Positions 55,200-64,000 of a stretch of 64,000 nt of DNA are shown here, piece after piece (position 1 is the stretch's first letter; every line of letters starts with the position of its first letter). Made by a program: the position numbers and the translations under genes. The stretch comes from Cocos nucifera (taxonomy: Eukaryota > Streptophyta > Magnoliopsida > Arecales > Arecaceae): positions 930,001 to 994,000 of the forward strand of contig QRFJ01000369.1 in assembly GCA_006176705.1 (NCBI GenBank), given 5' to 3'. A model generated the notes under the pieces. The model saw only the letters and a list, made by a program, of their open reading frames with translations, ran no database searches and had not been told where the DNA came from.

Positions 55200-55790
55200 G
55201 CTTCTTGAGCCCTTTGGATGCTTATGAAGAGATATTAAAGTGCCTCCAGGCATGCTCCCCCACACATATCACATGCCACTGAGCTCCTCCGATTTTTTTT
55301 TTGCTTTATGCTCGGCATGCTCTGGCCCTTTTTTTCCTCTTTGAACCTTCCTGAAGCCTTCCAATATTTTTTCCTTCGAAGCTTCTCAAGCTCTCCGGAC
55401 GCTCATGGGGAGAGGTGGGATGACAATTTTTGACCGACTCGAGAAGGGTTCTCCGGTGCAGTGGAGGTTGCGGTGAGGGCAGTTATGGGAGTCATCGATG
55501 GAAAAAATGACGAAGAGAAGCTAGTAAGATTAAGGAGCACGGTCGTTGAGCTTGAGAAAGTGATGGAGTTAACGGAGAGGCTGGATCGGTTGTCGGATGC
55601 AGTCTATAAATAGTTCCATACGGCGATGTGCTCAAAGGAAAGCTCTGGTAGCATGTTGAAACTTCTCAAGTCGTCTGGATGTCGATTTCCTCTATGTGAC
55701 CATGTCTCACCATTCTACACCATCGTTTCTCCCTCAGGTGCTTTCCTTGCCACAGATCGTCGAAAGTAGAAAGAATTTTTTTTAAAAAAA
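55200..55790 (+). other. GC-richer block, possible captured gene fragment
   Basis: Base composition is higher in GC than either side. A plus-strand frame at about 55437-55610 reads AVEVAVRAVMGVIDGKNDEE, KLVRLRSTVVELEKVMELTE and RLDRLSDAVYK, then a TAG, and stays open for about 50 further codons. I do not recognise the protein. It is opposite in direction to the Helitron's own genes. GCTTCT(T/C)(G/A)AGC blocks are repeated at 55198 and 55379. Confidence 0.4.
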
Positions 55791-56229
55791 ACTTTGATTG
55801 GAACCGGAGAAACCTCTCTGATCTTCTATATGGGAAAAAGCCCTGTCTTTTAATTTATTTTGCCTTTACTTTATTTTTGCTGATTTTAATTATGTTCTCC
55901 TAGTACTTCTTTTGTTTTTTATTTTCCATCCTTAGGTATCTCTGTCGGGTGGGAGGTTTGGAGTGGTCAAATAGAGAAGTTTAGATCTTGAGGAAAAACT
56001 CCAATCAAAACTGGACAAATCCCTTTGATTTTCTTTGGATGCTCTCCTTCTGGCAGATCTTTCCAAAAAAAAAAAGAAAAGAAAAGCAAAAGCAGTGCCT
56101 TTGCTTTATTTCCACTGATTTTTTCTATGCTTTCCCTGAGTAGTCCTCTGTTTTTTTTTCTTTTCTTGTCAAATATCTCAAACAAAGAAGCTTAGTTCAT
56201 AGCCTATCTCGCCCTAATCCTCTTAAAAG

Positions 56230-56680
56230 CATAAGGATTCTATGAAGGTGGCTAGCCCTATATAGTACCTATATAGTACCAGCATGATGCACATAAAGAA
56301 ATAAGTGCCATGTATATTTCTCTTCTATGGATTGCTTCTGAAAGCCCTTTATATATATATCTGCTCTTAATTCTTTTTGATGAGTACGAATATATGTCAA
56401 TCGAGATGATTCAATCATGGTGTATCCATCAATCAAAAATTACTGAAATAATCTTCTAGAAGACAATATGGTGGAAGGTTCATCTTTCCTATCCTGAATA
56501 CTATAGGCAAACAATTCTCTCATTGATACTTTTTGTCTTTTTTTGGAAGAAGGTATGTAATTATCACCATGTTCTGTATCCATCTTCCCCACGTGGAAAC
56601 AATAAGTGGTATTGCAATGGAAGGTAGCCAGCATTAAGTGCAGATACATGTTTAAGGAGACCGGTCCTTGTTTCCACAAT
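56230..56680 (-). pseudogene. Helitron Rep/helicase, N-terminal domain fragment
   Basis: The minus strand shows SSKKRQKVSMRELFAYSIQD, EPSTILSSRRLFQ, a stop, then in shifted frames LIDGYTMIESSRLTYIRTHQ and KELRADIYKGLSEAI. This is the Helitron_like_N pattern (M(R/V)E..AY.IQ..., LFQQ..VD.YT.IE..RL.(Y/W)IR..Q). It ends near 56230; the rolling-circle HUH motif and helicase domain are not present. Confidence 0.8.
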
Positions 56681-56689
56681 TATATCTCT

Positions 56690-58342
56690 CTAAGCATCAA
56701 TGTCTTGGATATCTCTAACAATTAGTGCTGCTATTTTAAAAACTGTAGGAACATTGTATCTTCTTCAACTAAGGTATAGTCACCTTGTTATCAGCCAAGT
56801 AACCCTCACAATAGAACTTTGTTCCAGCAGATTCAACCTTCCTTGAATATTTAATGCAACCTTGATACCACCAATCATCCTATGACTCTATTTCCAATGT
56901 GGTTGCTAAAATAGCATAGTAACCCTCCTATGAAAAGTTAAATGTTGCTAGTTATATATAAAATATTAAAAATAGTATGAATAGGTGAATGATCAATACC
57001 TCAGCAGCATCGAGAACATCATTAATTGTCTTCCTCTCTGTATGCTTTACCAAATCATCAAAAATTGAATATGAAGAATGTCCAGATATTTGACTTATCC
57101 TCTGTGTATAAGATTCTCTACCAGTTAACAGCCTAGGGGAAGGAGAAGATAAGTACATGCTTTATAAAAATAGCTGAAAATAATTTTTAGCATCATCATC
57201 AAGTAGTTAAAATAAAGCCTATACTTGTTCCTGAAATCAGCAGCTTCTTTCAAAGCAGGATTGGTAAGCAATTGTGATCCATACTATGCATTGGAGATGC
57301 CAACTTTATCCGACAATACAAACCAAATAAGTAATAACAACTATTTATATAATAACTTGATATTTATTTATTTAAATAATATTTTTATGGCTAGACTAAG
57401 AAATTACCTTGGTATGATTTAACCTTGAACATTTGAAGGACAACAATTATAGGACCACTATTACCCTCGATGAGATATGAAGAAATTTGATCAGCAAATT
57501 CTTCCTACAAGGTGCAAGATAGTTTATTCTCGCTTTTATGTTACCAGAAATACAAAGTAAAAAGCAAAGACAAAGGCATGTGAGCATATATCCAAAAATG
57601 AACTACAAACTACAAAGTATTGGTATATGTTCTAACTCCAAGTGTTCAAGTTTGATTTCTATCACCCTACTCTTCCTGCCTCTAACAATTTTCTCCATCA
57701 CATCATCCTTTCCAACTAGTTCTCCAATAACAACTGTCGATGTAGAAAATAAAAAATAAAAAGGCAAGCTATTATTATGAGAAGTAATTGTCAGACATTA
57801 ATTGTAACCATTCTTATCAATTAGATATGTCTCATCCATGCCATGAGTGATTTCAGAAAAGGACACAAACAAAAAAGCTTTCTTTGGTATCTTATCAATT
57901 GCAGTTTCAGTAATGGTTGTAATACCCAAGAAGTTCATCTTGTACCTATATTTTATTGTTCTATACTTTCCATCATTGTATCCTACCATTAAATTCTGAA
58001 TGAGATAACCAAGACCTTCAATGACCAATGATTTGAATCTAGCTATGAGACTCTGCTTGATAGAAGCATGAATTTTATTACCCAAAAAATTATGAACAAA
58101 AATCTACGCATGAAATCTATATCGGTTATAAATCAAAAGAAAACAAAAAAACAATGCCATATATCATTCAACAAATAGAATCTTCACATAACCTTCTCAT
58201 CTATAAGGATCATTTCGATGCTGTTAGATTCGTTTGGATTGTCGTATCTTGGAACTACCCACAGACGCATAACTCAAACCTTGATCTTCCAATCTAGTTT
58301 CTCAGGAACAATCTCATCTAACGAACTTAACCTTTGAGCCAT
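56690..58342 (-). pseudogene. RPA1-like single-strand DNA-binding protein of the Helitron
   Basis: Exon-like pieces on the minus strand: ATG 58342 MAQRLSSLDEIVPEKLDWKI, then RLWVVPRYDNPNESNSIEMI; 58085-57798 GNKIHASIKQSLIARFKSLV and YNDGKYRTIKYRYKMNFLGI (DUF223/OB-fold 1); 57530-57230 SSYLIEGNSGPIIVVLQMFK and SNA.YGSQLLTNPALKEAAD (OB-fold 2); 57158-56960 GRESYTQRISQIS; 56935-56700 WWYQGCIKYSRKVESAGTKF (C-terminal zinc OB-fold). This is the domain order of the RPA70-like proteins of plant Helitrons. Introns and several stops are seen. Confidence 0.8.
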
Positions 58343-58435
58343 AATGATTAACAAAACATAACCGATGGAAGGCTGGTTGAATTAAGAATTATGCATCAAA
58401 GCATGCAGTAAGATGGAAATGTATAGGATATTTCA

Positions 58436-60141
58436 GTTTTTATAGTAGAAAAGATTTCAAAGTTTCATTTAAATACATCTCTCTATGTACTTTAATGATT
58501 GTATGGTTTCAATACATAGCATGCAAAGAATTAAATATCAGTTTGAATTATGCATGTCATTACCAAAGTTGAACAGGAATTCAAAAATTAGTTGAGACAT
58601 TTAAGAAGGCTTAACTCTACATGGGATGGTGCATTTTTAGGCGGCAAAATCTCCATCATTGACTATTCCAGTTATTTTTACTCATGTTTAGGTGAGAAAA
58701 TCTTCAGCATTGACTATTCCAGTCTTCTCTATTAATGGGCGATGCTTATGGGGTTACTATTGAGCGATGAAGATGCTAATATTAAGTTGTTGATTCCTGA
58801 TTATCATGTATGATATTTATCACATCTTTACTAGTCCCAATCCTATTAAGTGGATTGATATCTTAGATCTGCTTGCGAATGGGCTGGTGGTGCCTACCAT
58901 ATGGTACCAAAGAAGCTCTGAGATCATAGTAATCTCTTAGATCTAGACTTTCTTTGCTGGGTTTGTTTATTGTATTTTATTGCCATACTTATAGATCTAA
59001 TGGTGTATTCAATGGACATGATAACTGGTCTTGAACATTATAATGGTGGGTGTTGACAAAGATTTTGGATCTATTGTTATGTCATCTTTCAATGTCTGAG
59101 CAGTACATCACTGGATTTAGTCTTTATTGAATTTTTTTTTTTGAACTATGATGATGCTATGGCCGAACGAAACATTTTGAAATATTTTTTTATTTGTATG
59201 AGTAAGCAATGTTGCTAATGTTGCTATGAGGTTGAATGGCATAGCACCGAGTTCATTGTTTTAATGGATGACATGAATCCCTTCGAGTTGTAAAAGATTT
59301 CAACTATTTTATAATAGAAAAGATTTCAACTACTCATTTAAATGCATCTCTCTGTTTGCTTTAATGATTGTATGGTTTCAATACATAGCATGCGTCAGTT
59401 TGAATTATGCATGTCATTACTAAGGTTGAATAGGAATTCAAAAAATTAGTTATCTCTATGTGGAATGTTGCATGTTTAGGCGTCAAAATCTCCACATCGA
59501 CTATTCTAGACGACTTCACTTTCAGACTTCTTTACTCATGTTTAGGTGGGAAAATCCTCAGCATTGACTTTTTGTTTATTATATTTTATTGCCATACTTA
59601 TAGATCCAGTGGTGTATTCAATGGACATGATAGCTGGTCTTAAACTTTACAATGATGGATGTTGATAGAGATTTTGGATCTATTATTATGTCACTTTTCA
59701 ATGTTTGAGCAGTACATCACTAGATTTAGTCTTTGTTGGATTTTTTTTTTAACTATGATGATGCTGTGGCCAAACGAAACATTTTGAAATATTTTTTTTA
59801 TATGTATGACTAAGCAATGTTGCTATGAGATTGAATGGCACAACATTGAGTTCATTGTTTTAATGGATGACATGAATCCCTCATTGTAAAAGATTTCAAC
59901 TACTCATTTAAATGCATCTCTTCTGTGCTTTAATGATTGTATGGTTTCAATACATAGCATGTGTCAGTTTGAATTATGCATGTCATTACTAAGGTTGAAC
60001 AGGAATTAAAAAAATTAGTTATCTCTATGTGGGATGCTGCATATTTAGGCAGCAAAATCTCCACCATCAATTATTCTAAACTTCTTCACTTACAGACTTC
60101 TTTACTCATGTTTAGGCAGGAAAATCCTCACCATTGACTTT
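58436..60141. repeat. Helitron 5'-region direct repeats, about 600 bases
   Basis: 58971-59570 and 59571-60141 are direct repeats starting TTTGTTTATT(A/G)TATTTTATT and including CAATGGACATGATA, GAGCAGTACATCAC, ATTTTGAAATATTTTTT and GTATGGTTTCAATACATAGC. A partial, more diverged copy of the second half lies at 58436-58770. Non-coding. Confidence 0.8.
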
Positions 60142-60174
60142 TCTAGACTTCTTTACTTTTATATACATAATAGA

Positions 60175-60345
60175 TTTGCTTTTAATACTGATCCATGATG
60201 GCTAAGCATTAGTGTTTGACTTCCTCGAATCCTTGGAAAGTGGGCATTAGTTTCCTATTGAAACAATTGTTCGGTCGGATGCTTCCTTCAAGAGGCATGA
60301 GTTTTATGCCAAAGAGAAAGCCTATGGCATAGTACCATCAAGACG
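60175..60345 (+). repeat. segmental duplication, copy B, right part
   Basis: Matches about 14345-14575 (TTTGCTTTTA, CCTTGGAAAGTGGGC, TAGTTTCCTATT, GAGGCATGAGTTTT). Similarity fades at about 60345, before the position of the peptide gene of copy A. Confidence 0.75.
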
Positions 60346-60497
60346 GGCTGATCTACCCTGACCCATCATAATTCATCTCTAAATAAGGTTAGGTGGGCTA
60401 GTCATTTAACCGACAGATTAGAAAAATTTCAACCCAACCCAATCTAACCCATCATGGGGACCCATCATGGGCTGCAGGTTAAAGAAGCCAACCCATC

Positions 60498-61599
60498 TGT
60501 TGGTGCAGAAAATAGCTGCTAATGTTGGAGCCTGCTGGAGTTGGAAGAGACGGCCGCTGCTGGGACATGCAAGATGAAGTTTAGATCGGAGATGGATAGC
60601 TCCGGTAGGATCCTCCGATGATCAAGTCAGCTCTTTGACAAATAAGAATGGACTTCATAGGAATTTATAGTGGAGAGGAGAGCTTAGTACTCAGAAACGA
60701 AAACATATCTGAAGGATCACTCTTATAAGCAAAGCTCGTAACAGAATGATAGTGACAGCTATAATAGAATATCAGTAGAACGTTTAGGCCACACAGAGTT
60801 TGTTACGAAAACTAGGCTATTATTTATCACGACTTGTAGGTAGTTGGATTTAATTTGATGGAGTTCAGATGAGAAGCTGGAGCTATGTGCTTGGTAGCAA
60901 GTTATTCATATTGAGGATGGAGAACTTAAAATCGGACTGGCCAAACTTGAAGGTCGGCTTCAAAGTAGTTGATGATGGACTCATGATTGAATTCTATCGA
61001 GGCTACCTTTGATAGCTCTTAGAAGCTCGGCTGCCTTCAAGATCGACCGAGAGCAGATGTAAAGATTCAGATCAGAAGCGAGGGAATAACATGCTCTTTG
61101 ATGAGAACCGCAGCCTAACTTCTGCTTTTGAAAGTTCGACCGCCTCTTCTGGATGAATTTGGACCTACGTTGGTGGCGAAGTTCTCTTACTAACCCAAGT
61201 GCATTTGGTCGAGGTCCTTGTGCTGATTCAAATCCATCCAATTGAAGTCTATAAGAGACAACCAATAGCATCTGCCATCCATAATGAAGAAATTCGATCG
61301 GATAGGAGTTCGAAAATTGGTGAGGTTGGGTGGTGTAGGAGACTTGCTCAGGGCGATTGTCATTTAATCCAGACTGCAGTTTGAAATAGAAAAATTTGGC
61401 CATCCTCAAGGTCGTATAGTGACTGAATTGGGATGGTACTGTTCAAGCTTGTCTAGTTGAACTTCATTACCTAACCTTGGCTGGGTCTGCAATTATAAAG
61501 TTGCCTTGGAGTTCAAAACCTATCATCACAATTCCAGCTATGCCTCATCCAGGTTGGACATCTAGCAGGACTTCAGTGGGAGCTATTTTACCCCCAACA
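60498..61599 (-). repeat. Tat 3' LTR
   Basis: TGTTGGTGCAGAAAATAGC to TTTTACCCCCAACA. The first bases match the LTR at 41945, the end matches 999 and 28709. It is followed by CTTATCCCCCTACTCCCAAG, whose complement is the polypurine tract. The GAGTTCG minisatellite is weak in this copy. Confidence 0.8.
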
Positions 61600-62244
61600 C
61601 TTATCCCCCTACTCCCAAGTCTGAAGTCTAGATGAAGGAAGTATAAAACCCGCGACTATTGAAGTCCCTTCTAGCTTTCCGCTCTTGGGAGATGAAATGA
61701 TTTTGGCCATTTTTTCAATTGGTGCCGAAGTTTCCCGAACCTCTAGTGATTTGAAAAGACTGGAGTTCAAAATTTTTCCCAGGTCAAAGCTCGAGGTATG
61801 GCACCATTAACTCCCTGTCAGATCGTCAGTCATTGCCATGATGAGTGGGACATGTGGCAAGCGGGGATGGGGTAGAAGAGATCTGCAATCATAACCTCCT
61901 TTGATATTTTAATGCTCCTTCTCCACCTGACTTCCTATTCTCATCTAGATCCTTCTTCTTCCTCTGGTCTTCCTCTCCTCCGGGCCTTCCATTCGCTTCT
62001 CGTCATGATTCTTCCATCCATCGGCACCTTTCCCGTCTGACTTCCTCCCTTCCATCCATTCCCCCAAGATCTTCGATCAACCTAGGTTAGTTTCCTGACC
62101 TCCCCTTCCTATTCTTTGCTTTTCTTCTGCTTTGCAGTCATTTGGTTTCTCCTAAAAAGTTTGGCACCCTACTTGGATTTCTAAAAATGTCAACAGCCCT
62201 TTTCTTTTGATTTTTTGGAGATTTTTTGAGTTTAGCTTGATCTG

Positions 62245-63990
62245 ATGTCTTTCGCGGGGTCTTGGCCTTCCGGTTCTGGGAGTTCGGCCAGTCCGAACTT
62301 ACCAAATCCTAACCTTAATGAAATCGCCGAACCTGAAGAAGTACCTCGCCCAGTCTTTTTTCCCAGAACTATCCCTTGTTCGTTGTGTCATGAAGATCTT
62401 TTTTTACTTAGAATCCAATACGAGGTTCCTTCAGAGTACGAACTAGAGCTTTTCGAATCAAGTGATCGAGCTTGCTCTCCTCCTTCGGATTGTTGCTGCT
62501 TGTACATTGAAACCCTTCATGCTGAACTTCGGCTTCTGATTCCTTCCTTCGTCATAGCGCTCTTTAGGTTCTTAAACATCTTCCTCGCCTCCATAGTTTC
62601 GAACTTCTTCAAGTTCATCATAGGGTTCCTCTCTCTTTATATCACGGTCGAGGTCCAGCCAACCATTTCATTATTACGCAACTATTTTATCTTCAAGCGC
62701 CACCCCACTCTTAAGAGTTGGTGGTATGCATCTTCCCTTTTCTATAAGAAGGGGTTGCTTAAGGGCACTCCTTCTATTCATAACTAGAAGGAGAAATTTT
62801 TTTTTATCTCGTATCCTTCGATAGAGTTTAGGCTTCTTCCTTAGGGGTAGTTAAGAGATTCCATTCGTTGAACTCCTGGGCTAGAGAGGAACGACCTCGA
62901 CTCGACGAATAAGTTGAGGGATTTCCAAGCTCCTCCTTTATCTAACCTCTTGGAAGATCAAACTCTATTCAATCTTGACTTGAGTCCTCTAAATCCTGTA
63001 CGTATACTATCGCATTTCATTAACTGAAATTTGTCCTTTTTTTTAACCGATTCTCATATCACTACAGAGATGACACCGGAGGAGTTGAATCAACTATCAA
63101 AAAAGATTAAGACCATCAAGAGGAAGGGCAGCTCTTCTAGAGAATCATCGAAATGGGCCAGGATAGAAGGTCAAAGCTCGGCCGCACCAACTCAAGCTGC
63201 GCCCATCCCAGAAATTGTTGCACCCGCACCAAATCTGCCTCTGCACAATGAAGCTGACACCTCAATGCCTCCCAAGTAAGAGAGAGTAGAGAAGAAGAGA
63301 AAAATGGTTGCCACCAGGAAGGTCAAGAGGAGCACTAATGGCAATGGCAGCCATGACTCCGAATAGGAACGGGGTTCCCTGGATGACTGGAAGGTCATCC
63401 AACCCCTGATGGAAGGATGCATCCTTCCCCACATCATTGAGAGGATGGTTCGCAAAGATGAAAAGGAGAGGTTCAGAGAATCTTTCATGGCCTTCTTAGA
63501 GGTAACCGGCTTATTTCTATTAGATTAATCATCGAAAGATCTTAAAGTCATAACTTATTTTCTTTTACAGCTGGGAAACTATTTGTACTCCCACTCAGAG
63601 GCAGCAAACCATCACCAAGCTGAGGTTTCCGAGGCCATCCAAGAGGTCTGCATAGAAGCTCAAGCAGAAGCTCAGGAGGAGGTCGAACGTCTGAAGGAAG
63701 CCCTGGAGGCTCATTCTACTGAAGTTGAACACCTCCAGGGGGCACTTCAGAGGGAGGTGTAGGCATCGTTGGGGCTTAAAGCTGCCCTGGCTTTAGAGGA
63801 GGCCAAACGAAAAAAGGCGAAAGAGGAGGTCAGCCTGGTGGAGGAGCGGGCGGTTGATCCTTCAAGTCTTAAGGGGAGATGCGGAAAATCAAAATTGCTT
63901 TCACCTAGGAATCCTTCCTTAAGGGGTTTGAGGTATGCCAGAAGAAGATCATGGAAAAATTCCCCAAAATGGACTCAACTTTTTGTTTGA
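62245..63990 (+). pseudogene. Transposase_28-type gene, second copy
   Basis: ATG 62245 starts MSFAGSWPSGSGSSASPN. The conserved domain follows: FFPRTIPCSLCHEDLFLLRI, YEVPSEYELELFESSDRA, FFKFIIGFLSLYITVEVQPT, FKRHPTLKSWWYASS. The frame stops at 62785 but continues in sense (KGLLKGTPSIHN, then KEKFF). Intron about 62999-63067; exon 2 MTPEELNQLSKKIKTIKRKG is basic; another intron about 63500-63571; then a long coiled coil (VERLKEALEAHSTEVEHLQG, TAG at 63760). Better preserved than the copy at 1694. The gene may continue past the window. Confidence 0.75.
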
Positions 63991-64000
63991 AGGTTTTGAG

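Larger units (their letters stand above)
54394..60174 (-). mobile_element. Helitron, decayed, with RPA-like gene and partial Rep/helicase gene
   Basis: On the minus strand it begins TCTATTATG at 60174 and ends with hairpin CCGTGC-ATC-GCACGG, eight bases, then CTAG at 54397-54394. Insertion lies between A and T without target duplication. The paralogous segment at 14335-14350 reads TTTGGAATTTGC where copy B reads TTTAGAA, insert, TTTGC, so both ends are confirmed by an empty site. Gene remains (RPA1-like, then Helitron N-terminal domain) run in the element's own direction. Most of Rep and all of the helicase are missing. Confidence 0.88.
60498..64000 (-). mobile_element. Tat-lineage element, 3' portion (runs off the window)
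   Basis: LTR, polypurine tract and antisense Transposase_28 gene in the same order as at 1-4690. The remainder, with repeats, pol and gag expected on the minus strand, lies beyond 64000. Confidence 0.75.

Noticed and set aside
55967..56185. Minus-strand frame in the Helitron after the Rep fragment
   Set aside because: No continuation of helicase motifs; Lys/Phe-rich frame from A/T tracts.
1..64000. tRNA, rRNA, organellar inserts or endogenous pararetrovirus sequence
   Set aside because: No cloverleaf, rRNA core, chloroplast/mitochondrial gene motif or pararetroviral coat/movement motif was noticed by eye. A scan with tRNAscan-SE and an organelle BLAST would be needed to exclude them fully.

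Overview
This is a transposon-dense nuclear segment of a plant genome. I infer a monocot, most likely a palm (Arecaceae, Elaeis or Phoenix type). The inference rests on remembered resemblance of the Tat-lineage elements, their Transposase_28-type genes and their GAGTCGACTC motifs to palm repeats; no search was possible. Nothing points to bacterial, viral or organellar DNA. Two host genes can be argued for. One is a short secreted peptide gene at 14777-15046 whose C-terminus resembles half of a RALF peptide. The other is the last exon of a CASP-like membrane protein at 51826-52046. Everything else that codes belongs to transposable elements, mostly broken by stops and frameshifts.

Layout. 1-5445: the 3' end of a Tat-type Ty3/gypsy element (its gag sense would be the minus strand), with part of an LTR, an antisense four-exon Transposase_28 gene and a set of hairpin repeats. 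5455-9525: two gypsy LTR ends facing each other around a collapsed chromovirus on the minus strand. 9530-12400: a Ty1/copia gag remnant and a Transposase_32-type gene. 13714-15180: a host segment with the peptide gene. 15776-21475: a complete but decayed Ty1/copia element on the minus strand. 22420-26190: a CACTA remnant. 26372-38432: a Ty1/copia element with 5-bp target duplication ATTCT, carrying a Tat-derived element (27590-33749) inside its gag. 38927-51156: a Ty3/gypsy element with target duplication TTGCA, split by a Tat solo LTR (40223-41314, ATACC) and by a gag-protease-only Tat element (41945-47746, ATTTA). 51826-53278: CASP-like exon and two MITE-like elements. 53837-54393 plus 60175-60345: a diverged second copy of the 13.7-kb host segment, split by a 5.8-kb Helitron (54394-60174). 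60498-64000: another Tat element with an antisense Transposase_28 gene, running off the window.

The most notable signals are these. (1) A 37-nt hairpin occurs in the tandem-repeat zone of three separate Tat-type elements, and both arms differ between copies by compensating changes. (2) A BglII-site satellite in the same zone also shows paired arm changes. (3) The Helitron boundaries are confirmed by an uninterrupted paralogous site in the same window. (4) Nesting order can be read from target-site duplications. (5) Transposase_28 genes lie antisense next to the polypurine tract of Tat elements. All coordinates and similarities were read by eye; no alignment, identity figure or database search was run.
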